Assembly (NCBI GenBank): GCA_012032855.1
Contig: JAAUQA010000116.1
Location: 1-8,388, forward strand
DNA from: Candidatus Competibacteraceae bacterium
Lineage (GTDB): Bacteria > Pseudomonadota > Gammaproteobacteria > Competibacterales > Competibacteraceae
DNA length: 8,388 bases
Direction of reading: 5' to 3'
The notes under the pieces were generated by a model. It saw only the letters and a list, made by a program, of their open reading frames with translations. It was not told the DNA's origin and did not search any database. How positions within the stretch are numbered: position 1 is the stretch's first letter; every line of letters starts with the position of its first letter. A program made the translations under genes and the position numbers. Of the stretch, positions 1 to 7,690 are shown in pieces.

Positions 1-44
1 TCGCTAGGTGACAGGTATCTGGCATTCACTGCCGATCAGCAGGT

Positions 45-386
45 TCAAACAACACATGATTGGTTTCGGCACCAACCACTCCGACCCACATCAAAGGTCA
101 CCACGTCGTTGGGGCTCGAGGGGCGACGCACATCTACATCAACACAGCCAGCGCCCTTATTTTCAGCATTGGCACCAGATTTGTAGTAGTAACGATAATG
201 CAGCTGGTCGACACGACGATCCAACTCATCAGCATCATTAACCACGCTTAACAAAGTGGTCACAGTATTGCTGACTACGACATAGGGGAACAGAATTTCA
301 TCCGCCTGAGCCGCACTCATGCCGACTACCGATGCGCCTAAACCTACGGCAACTGCGGTCGCAATTTTTTTCGTCTTAAAGTTCAT
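45..386 (-). CDS. Small exported protein of unknown function (frame-broken, may run off the left edge)
   Basis: The protein begins MNFKTKKIATAVAVGLGASV, a clear Sec signal peptide (positive tail, hydrophobic core) with probable signal peptidase I cleavage after AQA at residue 28, just before DEILFPYV. The mature part has DEILFPYVVVSNTVTTLLSV, LHYRYYYKSGANAENKGAGC and DVRRPSSPNDVVTFDVG. I recall similar exported proteins of unknown function in gammaproteobacteria, but cannot name a family or function. After DVG, at about position 83, the literal frame gives an unrelated-looking end (RSGWCRNQSCVV) and stops at 45-47. Removing one base gives GVVGAETNHVLFEPADRQ to a TGA at 26-28, and a second break there may extend it out of the window. 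It has its own promoter and ribosome binding site. It could be a T2SS cargo, but only its position suggests that. Confidence 0.7.
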   Translation of the reverse strand: MNFKTKKIATAVAVGLGASVVGMSAAQADEILFPYVVVSNTVTTLLSVVNDADELDRRVDQLHYRYYYKSGANAENKGAGCVDVDVRRPSSPNDVVTFDVGRSGWCRNQSCVV

Positions 387-393
387 CACGTAG

Positions 394-398
394 CTCCT
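394..398 (-). promoter_or_regulatory. Ribosome binding site of the exported-protein gene
   Basis: The minus strand carries AGGAG 7 nt before ATG 384-386. This fixes the start at that ATG rather than at the GTG one codon upstream (387-389), which would be too close. Confidence 0.7.
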
Positions 399-467
399 AT
401 CAAGCTTCGACTAGGGGGTCAAAGAGAATCCCAGCACCATTCTAACGTGTACATATAAGATTGGGTC

Positions 468-479
468 ACGCTAGAGCGT
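468..479. promoter_or_regulatory. Short dyad in the predicted leader
   Basis: ACGCTAGAGCGT has perfect 5-nt inverted arms around two bases. It lies roughly 17-28 nt downstream of the predicted transcription start. The two-base centre is too tight for a good RNA hairpin, so a protein-binding site is the likelier reading if it is functional at all. Confidence 0.2.
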
Positions 480-502
480 AAAGATACTTCACTTGATTGT
501 GG

Positions 503-530
503 ATTTTACACAACAATTTGTTGCTGTCAA
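503..530 (-). promoter_or_regulatory. Sigma70-type promoter for the exported-protein gene
   Basis: The minus strand has a perfect -35 TTGACA (525-530), a 16-nt spacer and a 5/6 -10 TAAAAT (503-508). An A/T-rich tract just upstream (about 538-560) could act as an UP element. Transcription would start near 495-497, leaving a leader of about 110 nt before the ATG at 384-386. Together with a good ribosome binding site, this predicts strong expression independent of the upstream operon. Confidence 0.65.
511..523. promoter_or_regulatory. Palindrome between -35 and -10: possible operator
   Basis: CAACAATTTGTTG is a perfect inverted repeat with 6-nt arms around one central base. It lies entirely inside the spacer of the predicted promoter, a usual place for a repressor or MerR-type activator site. 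The motif is A/T-rich and short, so chance is possible, and no regulator gene is visible in the window. Confidence 0.35.
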
Positions 531-696
531 TACAATGAAGCATAAAAATACAAAATTTCAGGCAAATTAGCGGTTGCCGAAACGGTAAAATGCGACAAAA
601 TCACCCATCTGCTTGCTGAAAACTCATGGTTAACAGCCCACAGCCATTGGAGTGTTGTCGCTCTGCAACAAAAAGGATGATCATCAGCAGCCAATA

Positions 697-2915
697 TCAC
701 CCACCTACCCTCTCAATAAGGGGGACGTTAATCGGTTGTTTAAGTGATTTTTCCTTGGCTTCGGCTGTCCACATCAACTCGAAAGCACACTCCAGATGAC
801 GCGCAAAGCGCTCGGTGTTAAACAAAGAATGGCTCCGACGGTTATTATTGAGGCGGGTACGCAACTCTGCCAATCGATCCGGAGAATTCGCCCAAGCCAC
901 GGCAGCATTGATGAAATCTTCTATCCTATCGGTAACCAATCCTGGTAATCCTATTGTAAAAAGCAAGCTAGCGCAAACGCGTGCCGGGAAGGTTTTTCCA
1001 CATAAAGTCAAGACGGGTAAACCCGCCCATAACGCATCGCTAGCGGTAGTATGCGCATTATAAATGAATGTGTCCAGGAACAAGTCGGCCAGCCGATGAC
1101 GCTCCAGATGCTCCGGCTTGGATAATCGCTTGGCGAATATCAAGCGTTGTGGTTTGACGCCTTGCTGCTGTGCCGCTTGACATAAATGATGGCTGGTGCG
1201 CTCGTCTTTCTCCAATAGCCACAGCACACTGTCCGGTACCTGCTGTAAAATGCGCATCCAGGCGTTAAAAGTCATGGGTTCGATTTTATTACTAGCGTTG
1301 AAGCAACAAAATACGAAAGCATGCTCAGGTAAACCTTGATCTGCTCGGGTGATACCTGTTGTCGCCATCGGTTGCGAAGCGTCGTTAACCTGATAGCAAT
1401 CCGGTAAATAAACCGGGGTCTCGGTGTAATAGCGTTGGTCGATTTCGGGAAGCACTACTCGGTCGGCAATGATGTAATCAATGAATGCCGCACCCATAGT
1501 CCCTGGATAAGCTAGAAAACTGGCTTGTATCGGTGCCGGTCGCAAAGCAAAAATCTCGGGTCTGGCGTGACGAATGTAGCCGCTCAAATCCACCAAGATT
1601 TGTATTCCATCTCTTGCTATCTGCTGGGCTGCTTCGGCATTCGATAACGACGCTAAATCCATAAAGTGATCACAAGCGTTGGCAATGTCCTGCCGGTAAA
1701 CGCTGCCGTCGTCCGGCACCAAGCTGTAGCCGAACACTTCGAACCGTTGGTGATCGTGATGCTGAAACAGTGTACGAATCAGGTGCGCCGTAGGATGTTC
1801 GCCGAAGCCTGTGGAAACATAGCCAATCCGTAGTCGCGCATTGTCAGCATGAACAGAATGCGTGATCTCAATGTTTTTGTATGTTTGAGCTAAACTGCGT
1901 TCAATCTGTTGCGCACGATTCCGGGCTACTATCAGCTGTAATTGCGGTTCGCTGGGTAAACCATAAAGGCAGCCGCGAAACGGGTTCCAGCGGGGGTAAG
2001 CGGGTTTGCCGGTTGCCGGGCGCGGGTGCTCAGATCGGCGAGTTCGGCGCACATCAAATCGTAGTTTTGCCAATCGCAAACATCCAGCCCGTCGCATAAA
2101 GTGTTGAAATACAGTCTCTCGGGCGTATAACCCATCACTACTGAATCAACCGGTATCCAAGCCGGGGGTAGATAAAACTCCCGCGCCCGAAGTTCGTCGG
2201 GATACCGCTTCTGCAGCTCGTGCAGCACGCTCTCAGCCTCATCAAAACGCCGTAAAGCCGATAGAGCTTGCGCTTTGTTACCGAGCGCAGCGAACTCCAG
2301 AGGGTGTAGAGCGGCTAACTTGTTTAGTGTTGTCAACGCTTCTTCATAACGGTGTAAATGAATTAGCGCTGTGGAACGATTCAACAGCAAATCCGCCGTC
2401 TGAGTCAAGGCCAAACCTTGAGCGAGCGCTTCCAGAGCCTGTTCATAGCGCCCTAACCGCATTAACAAGGCGGCTGTTGCCGAAAGGGCATGAAACCGTT
2501 CAGGTCGTGGCAAGTTGCGTAGGCGCAGTATGCTAGTGAAAGTTTCTAACGCTTCATTGTTTTTTCCTAGCAAATACAGCACATCGCCTTTATGCAATAA
2601 CACATCCCCGTTTCGGGGTGCCAGCGACTGGGCGTGGTCAATGACGGCTAACGCTTCTTCCAAATGACGGCCATATCGACATGCGGTTATTTTGCCCAAC
2701 AACAGTTCGATATGATCGGGTTTAAAGAAGAGCGCTCGATCAAATGCAGCGATTGCCTGCTGAGGCGATCCCAGTTCCAAATTGATGCGTCCTAGATTCC
2801 ACCATCCCTGAAAATGATTTGGATTTTGCCGACACAGCGTTTCATATCGACTCCGTTCCTGGGCTAACCAAACACGGCGTTTGGCTCCCGATGCTGGGTT
2901 ACTCAGTTTGTTCAT
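697..2915 (-). CDS. TPR-containing O-GlcNAc transferase-like glycosyltransferase (GT41, SPINDLY/OGT family), one frame break
   Basis: The family transfers N-acetylglucosamine or another sugar from a nucleotide sugar to Ser/Thr of cytoplasmic protein segments; donor and target here are unknown. The repaired protein is about 739 residues with no signal peptide or membrane helix, so it is probably cytoplasmic. Residues 34-240 contain about six TPR units (for example WNLGRINLELGSPQQAIAAFDRAL and NKAQALSALRRFDEAESVL). The catalytic part shows GYVSTGFGEHPTAHL with the putative base-region His at about 374, then LVDLSGYIRHARPEIFALRP and ASFLAYPGT. Next come FNASNKIEP (Lys about 544, matching the UDP-contacting Lys of human OGT), PDSVLWLL and HTTASDALWAGLP (His 622, Asp 627). 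The frame breaks at AAA 1978-1980; adding one base joins AGTRF to RGCLYGLPSEPQLQL. Split as read, the TPR half would lack the catalytic domain. The ATG lies 11 nt after the gspD stop with no clear Shine-Dalgarno site, suggesting coupling to gspD. Confidence 0.9.
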
Positions 2916-2926
2916 GGATGTTAGCG

Positions 2927-5272
2927 CTATTCGAGCTTAATAGTCGCACGTTCGTCCAGATCAGGCTGAACTGTAAAGTCTACAAAGGGTATAACCTGTT
3001 GCATGCGTTGCTTTAATTCTTTGGTGACTTGCTTGGCTTCCTGATTATCTCGAATGATGCGGGGAGTAATCAGCACCAATAATTCAGTTCGATCCGTGTC
3101 ATTATTCACTCCCCCAAACAGTGCCCCGACGACTGGGATTCTATAAAACACCGGAATGCCACCGCTGCTGTTGTTAACGGTTTCTGAGATCAACCCACCA
3201 AGTACAATGGTTTCGCCACTTTGGATGGCAACCTTGCTTTGAATAGCGCGTTCGAAAAACGAGCGCTGATCGGTTGCTTCGTCAATAGGCCCCACATCAA
3301 TGAGCTCCTGATTGACTTCCATGGTCACCAATCCACCGGAATTGATTTGGGGTGCAATGGTCAGACTAACGCCGGTGTCCTTAAACTGAAAGTTTTGGGT
3401 TGACGTGTTATCGTTGATGGTGGTGCCTTGCAAAACGGTTGCTGGTCACCTACACGAATAGTGGCTTCCTGGTTGTCGATCACCATAATCTGGGGCGAAG
3501 AAATAATTTTCACTTTGGTTTCAGTCTCAAGCGCTTGCAGCAAAGCTCGTACAATGCCGGCCTCATCGCTGATGGTGTATACAAAACCCGCGCCTCTGGC
3601 AAGATCATCGACATTAATATCGGTATCGATCCCTTGGCTACCTATTCCGCCAAACCGGCCCACCTTATTTTTAAACCACCATTGCAAACCGTACGTTAAT
3701 TGACCGGTCAAGGTCACTTCAGCAATAGTCACCTCCACTAGAACCTGAAGGGCAGGGACGTCAATCCTGCTCAGAGCGGAAAGAATTTTTGATAGTCCTG
3801 CTTGTTAGCCCAAATGAGTAACGAATTATTTTGTGTGTCGGCGATAATACGCACTTCACTGGTGGTAACACCGCCACCGGTGCGCGAACTATTTCCGCCG
3901 CCTCCAGAAGAGCTGAATCGCGGTGTCTGTGAAACCGATGAAGCACGTGAGGATGGACGTGGAGATGAGTCAGACGAAGAACCTGGTGTAGAGCTTGTCG
4001 TAGTAGATGTCGATGAGGTCTGCTGATTAGTGCCCTGTCGCTGCTCACTGGTACGGCTGTTTCGATTGGGGTTTTGATCATCCGTTGGCGATGAATTATT
4101 TAAACCACTGCCGGATGAACCGCCCTGCGAGGAGATTTGAGTCGGTGTTAACCCCGGAGCCACCTGCCCTGCCGTTGAAGAACCAACACTTGCGGATTCA
4201 CCGCCGAAAATCTCACTCAACAGGGAAGCGATGTAGTCGGCGGTACCGAATTGTACCGGATAAACATAGAGTCGTTCCCCGGCATCGCTGTCAAAACGTT
4301 CTATCCAAAAACCGATTTCTTCCAAGTATTCCGGTTGTTGTGTGATTGCGATAACGGCATTGAGCTTGGTGATCGGGACGAAGCGAATCAGCCCCGAAAT
4401 AGGCAAATTTGAACCCTCGCCAAACAGGTTGCCCAATTCACCGGCAACCACTTCACTGTCTACATTTTGCAGGGTATACATGGCCACCGACATGCCCTTC
4501 AACCAGTTGACATCAAAGATATCGATGGTTTCCTGCGCATTGGCAAGCTCTCGTGCCGTACCAGCCAACATCAGCAAATTACGTGCAATATCGACGCTAA
4601 CGATAGAACCTTCGGGGACGAAAGGTTGCAGAATTTTTTCCATCTCAAGCGCGCTGATATATCGCAGGGGAACAATTCGCACGCTAAAGCCGGGTAGTAA
4701 CTGACCACCGCCCAAGCGGGGAGATAAATTTCCCGGCAAGGCGCTGCCTACGGGCACGATCTTGTATACCCCTTCGGCCTGAATCAACGCTGCATTGTTA
4801 GTTCTCAGCAAGGCTTCCAACGTCGGTAGCAGCACATTTTTAGGCAAGGGCCGACTGGTCTGAATGGTGACCTCCCCCTGCACCTGCGGATCAATAACAT
4901 AATTTTGCTGTAAGGTATCAAAGATCACCTTCACAACGTCGCGGATGTCGGCTTGCTCAAAATTAAGCGTGACTTCACCTTCAACCTCGGTGATCGGCAC
5001 CGGTTTTTCGCGACTTCAGTATTGATCATGCGGCCTGTGCCGGGAAACAGCTCCACGATCTCCTGATATTCTTCGGGCCTACCCTGAAACACTTCCGGTC
5101 GTGAGATTAACCGAGGCGGCGTAGTCGTGGTTGAGTTCCGCTGGGCGGCGGTCACTTGCTGGGCTAACCAATCTTCAGTGGGAGTAGACTGCGTGGTTTC
5201 CGTTGTAGCACAAGCGCCTAAAAATAGGCACAGCACACTGCCGCATAAACCAGATAAAAATGGGTTAGCCAA
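2927..5272 (-). CDS. gspD: Type II secretion outer-membrane secretin GspD (lipoprotein, XpsD-like), three frame breaks
   Basis: GspD forms the multimeric outer-membrane channel of the T2SS. The repaired protein is about 782 residues. A lipoprotein signal peptide ends in the lipobox L18-G19-A20-C21; Ala at +2 is compatible with outer-membrane sorting. The N0 domain (about 92-175) holds LNFEQADIRDVV and YVIDPQVQGEVT, followed by N1 (about 195-254), N2 (about 262-331) and N3, which is split by a Ser/Thr/Gly-rich insert at about 359-473. N3 resumes at EVRIIADTQNNSLLIW. The secretin domain (about 505-760) has VKIISSPQIMVIDNQEA, RVGDQQP, ETIVLGGLISE, PVVGALFG and ELLVLITPRII. Frame breaks lie at the plus-strand T run 5004-5008, the T run 3786-3790, and near 3433-3437. 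Adding one base at each gives, in order, AKKPVPITEV, DYQKILSALSRIDVP and GDQQPVLQGTT, all family-like. Being lipidated suggests it may not need a separate pilotin. It sits last of the T2SS genes, 57 nt after gspN. Confidence 0.95.
3855..4199 (-). other. Region encoding a Ser/Thr/Gly-rich disordered insert in GspD
   Basis: About 115 residues (roughly 359-473 of the repaired GspD) are low complexity, with about 43 percent Ser plus Thr by my count and long Ser/Thr clusters such as TSSTSTTTSSTPGSSSDSS. The insert interrupts the N3 domain between the SLLSEIFGG and EVRIIADTQNNSLLIW segments. Ser/Gly-rich N3 loops are known in GspD proteins; this one is long. No frame break falls inside it. Confidence 0.8.
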
Positions 5273-5275
5273 TTG

Positions 5276-5284
5276 CTCACCTTT
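5276..5284 (-). promoter_or_regulatory. Ribosome binding site deciding the gspD TTG start
   Basis: The minus strand reads AAAGGTGAG immediately before CAATTG. No ATG exists between an in-frame TAG upstream and the lipobox. Of the two available TTG codons (5294-5296 and 5270-5272), only the second has a strong Shine-Dalgarno sequence at the right distance, and it leaves a 20-residue lipoprotein signal peptide. Confidence 0.6.
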
Positions 5285-5329
5285 ATTGCTAGCCAATGGT
5301 TTTAACTATTGCGAGACGGTCTTAAGCAC

Positions 5330-6015
5330 TTAGCGATCATTAGCCTCGCTGGCCTGCTCTTGGGGGGCGGGATTGGGAGAAGTCCTCGTATTGTTATTTT
5401 GCGCTGCTTGCCTGCGGCGCAATGCCCGCGCACGCCGTCGCGTAGCGCCTCTATACGCGCATCTCGTGCGGTTTGATTGGCAACCGCTTGCCGGCGTTTG
5501 GGGCTGGGTTTATTGCGCACCAACGGCACCTTGACCACTTCATTACCCGAACGCAGGCTCACGCTATCGGGCTGAATGGATTCGAGCTGCCAATTACCTT
5601 CTTTATCCCCAACTCGCAATCGCACAACTTTATTATCTTGTTCGACTCTTAGCAACGCCATCGTGCCTTCGGATGTCATCAACACCCCTTGCAACAAAAA
5701 CGTGACATCCTGCTTTTCATCTGCTGCCGGCTCCTCTGGCTCCACAGCCTCCTCCTGCTCAGGATCAGGAGGCCGCCGAGCTTCCAGGAATAACGGCCGC
5801 TCGACTATATCAGAGTAATCATCCAAGGGTGCTACGGCAAAATCTTGCGCCGAGAGCACTGATTCTGCGAACGTTGAGGATTCACCCGGCGGATTAGTCA
5901 CCTGGGCTGGGACGGATTTAGGAGGATTCAAAAAGGCATTGACGACCGCAACGACCATGGCGATGCAAAACAACGCCAACACTGCGGTGGTCACCAAACG
6001 GGCCTTACGCGACAT
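5330..6015 (-). CDS. gspN: Type II secretion protein GspN/GspC-type (XpsN-like), one frame break
   Basis: This is the GspC-equivalent that links the inner-membrane platform (L/M) to the N-terminal domains of the secretin. The repaired protein is about 228 residues. A short positive tail (MSRKAR) precedes a membrane helix at about 8-28. A linker with the conserved SDIVERPLF...RRP motif (68-82) follows, then an acidic stretch (EQEEAVEPEEP, about 86-96). The homology-region domain at about 103-165 carries LLQGV, ALLRV, LRVGD and DSVSLRSGNEV. There is no PDZ domain; instead the protein ends in a very basic, Gln/Asn/Pro-containing tail. Read literally, the frame continues to 5302 with an unrelated-looking end. 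Adding one base near 5438 gives RRARALRRRQAAQ and a stop at 5330-5332, which I prefer. The ATG at 6013-6015 follows the gspM stop without a gap; a GAGG about 11 nt upstream may be its binding site. The position between gspM and gspD matches xpsN. Confidence 0.83.
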
Positions 6016-6612
6016 TCAGCTGCCAACCTCACCGCGCATATATCCGGCCAACTCAAACTGCGTCGTCAAATCAATTTGGGTAACCGGTTGTTCGGTTCTG
6101 CTGCGGCGACGCTGGCGAACGGGTCTTGCGCGTATTTGAATATTATCGATAAACAACGCCGGAGGATTCGACTCAAGCGCATGAAATGTTTTTGCAGTAC
6201 TTCAGTATCCCCCCGTCATTTGCGCCCGGATAGCAACTCTGGAGAACGCACCTTCGGTTGTCACGGGTAAGATCTGAACACTGGTCAACTCGCCGCCGTT
6301 TGCTTCCACTGCTGCCTTAACCCGTTGCTGAAGGTCAGTCGCGGCAATGGTCGGCGAGGATTGATTGAGATAATACGCATTAATCGTATCGTTTTGCTTG
6401 ATGTTGTTAATACGTTGCTCTAATTCAGGGCGCTGCGCCAACATGGCGTTCGCGCGTTGTAAGCGCTCTTGCAATTGTTCAATATTAAGCTGATAAAACT
6501 TATGTTTGGCAAGCACGATGTCCTCGACAAACCAGTCGAGACCGGCAATTACCAACAATAGTAACAGCACAGCAGCTAAGCGATGAAAGGGGCTCGGTGT
6601 AGTGGCTGTCAT
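6016..6612 (-). CDS. gspM: Type II secretion platform protein GspM (subtype b-like), two frame breaks
   Basis: GspM is a small bitopic inner-membrane protein that partners GspL and, in Xps systems, GspN. The repaired protein is about 198 residues. A short cytoplasmic tail is followed by a membrane helix at about 11-25 (RLAAVLLLLLVIAGL), a coiled-coil-prone stretch (about 37-75) and a periplasmic domain. The signature near 150-157, PALFIDNI, matches the 'P-x-L-F-(I/V)-D-N' motif I associate with the subtype-b GspM family. Read literally, the frame ends at TGA 6202-6204. Two compensating changes restore a family-like sequence: one fewer G in the six-G run (plus 6209-6214) and one extra base near 6183, giving TGDTEVLQKHFHALESN. 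Without them the same downstream frame is interrupted only by that single TGA, so a nonsense substitution is the alternative. ATG overlaps the gspL stop (ATGA), and the TGA at 6016-6018 directly abuts the gspN ATG, so translational coupling is likely. Confidence 0.85.
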
Positions 6613-7677
6613 GATTGGCCGACCACTTGCGCGGAGATATGAAAGCGGTCTTTACCGGTTCTTCGATCAGCTGTGATCGGCGAACGAAAGGTGACCTCCT
6701 TGAAGTAGGCCGACTTTTCCAATAAACCGATCAACGTGGATGCTTGTACCGACTGTCCACGTATTTGTGCTTCGCCTTCGCGTATGTCCAAATATTCCAC
6801 CCATGTCCCATCCGGCAGAATCACGGTCAATTCACGCATCAACTCAATCGCCAAAGGATGATCTTTTCTTTTCTGCGGCAGGAAACTCAATGATTCAACG
6901 ACTTTTTCCAGTTCCTGGCGGAGCACCAGAATAGTCTCAGCATCTTGTTGAGCGGCATCCACTTTGGGAAGCAAATCAATCACCGCATTTCTTTGGTGCC
7001 ATAACGGTAAAAACACCAACCGCCAGAACCAAGATCAAGCCCAGTGTCGCCAGCGTCCATTGCAAGCGCTGTAACGTGGCGCTTTGACGAGCCCTCTTGC
7101 TTGGTGGCAGCAGATTGATCTCGGGGTAACCAATCACGTCGACGCCCATCGGCGATAATCCTGCGCCGGCTAATTGTTCGAGTAGCGAATCCAGTACCGA
7201 GCGTGGTACGGCAACCAATTGGACTCGTAGACGGCGGGCCGCAGACTGCCGCTCCAGAATCCGAACATCGTAATACACCTGTGTCGCAGTGAACGGAGTA
7301 AACCGATCGAGTTCAAACCCGACAACTTGGCGTAAATTGCTCTCAGCCGCCAGAGGTAAAGTCATGGTTTTCGATAGCGTGTGCACTGCAGGGACCCGCA
7401 TCACCAAAGGCTCCCCCTTGGTTTTCTTGAGCACAGCTTCGCTTATCCCGCCTTGTCTCAATGATTGCCGCGGGTATCGGTTCAGTATCTCAGGCTTTTC
7501 GCCGGCTTGTTCCCGGCTCAAAACGATCTCATCAGCGGCTATTTCCAATACCCAGCGACGTGAAACACGGACATACCGCTGACGCAGCGACACAGGGAGA
7601 CAAGCCCATAAACCGGCCCCCCACCAGCGAAAAAAAACACCTATATTCAGTTCAGCCGGCCAATAACGCGTAAACAC
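6609..7677 (-). CDS. gspL: Type II secretion inner-membrane platform protein GspL (PilN-like periplasmic part), one frame break
   Basis: GspL spans the inner membrane; its cytoplasmic domain recruits the GspE ATPase and its periplasmic part pairs with GspM. The repaired protein is about 355 residues. Residues 1-205 form the cytoplasmic part; the segment FELDRFTPFTATQVYYDVRI (about 121-140) is typical of GspL/PilM-PilN-type proteins. A membrane helix lies at about 207-226 (TLGLILVLAVGV). A charged, probably coiled-coil stretch follows at about 230-260, and then a PilN-like ferredoxin-fold domain (IRGQSVQASTLIGLLEKS, VTFRSP). The frame breaks in a five-A plus-strand run at 7009-7013. Removing one base joins AVGV directly to LPLWHQRNAV, in the middle of the membrane helix. 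The second piece has a TTG that could be mistaken for a start, but as a separate protein it would lack most of its membrane anchor. The start is GTG with a good Shine-Dalgarno site. The stop overlaps the gspM start by 4 nt. Confidence 0.88.
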
Positions 7678-7685
7678 CTGATCTG

Positions 7686-7690
7686 CCTTT
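7686..7690 (-). promoter_or_regulatory. Ribosome binding site for gspL (GTG start)
   Basis: On the minus strand AAAGG lies 8 nt before a GTG codon at 7675-7677 and overlaps the gspK stop codon. This spacing selects the GTG as the gspL start and suggests that translation of gspL is linked to termination of gspK. Confidence 0.6.

Larger units (their letters stand above)
387..696. other. Intergenic region between the glycosyltransferase gene and the exported-protein gene
   Basis: About 310 nt without a supportable gene on either strand. It holds the end of the T2SS-glycosyltransferase transcript and the promoter and leader of the leftmost gene. It is visibly A/T-richer than the coding parts, especially 480-560. 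I see no convincing intrinsic terminator; the nearest candidate is a 10-nt loopless palindrome (676-685) followed on the minus strand by C and five T. Confidence 0.7.

Noticed and set aside
8..251. Plus-strand open frames over the exported-protein gene
   Set aside because: They lie antisense to a gene with a clear signal peptide, promoter and ribosome binding site, and their translations are His/Thr-rich with no family-like features.
533..573. Short plus-strand frame in the intergenic region
   Set aside because: It is only about 11 codons starting at ATG 535, lacks a ribosome binding site and lies in A/T-rich promoter DNA.
670..685. Intrinsic terminator after the glycosyltransferase gene
   Set aside because: GATGATCATC followed on the minus strand by CTTTTTG is palindromic but leaves no loop for a stable stem, so it does not make a convincing hairpin.
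1932..2097. Separate TPR-only and OGT-only genes overlapping by 166 nt
   Set aside because: The TPR frame continues into the linker and catalytic entry region (CDWQNYDL...) that belongs to the OGT fold, and one added base joins both into a protein with standard GT41 layout.
3761..4081. A 106-residue minus-strand open frame inside gspD
   Set aside because: It overlaps the Ser/Thr-rich insert in another frame; its His/Arg-rich composition is what low-complexity DNA yields when read out of frame.
5000..5010. Programmed ribosomal frameshift at A-runs in gspD
   Set aside because: Breaks of the same kind occur in every gene here, in both directions and often without a slippery heptamer or downstream structure, so a shared technical cause is simpler.
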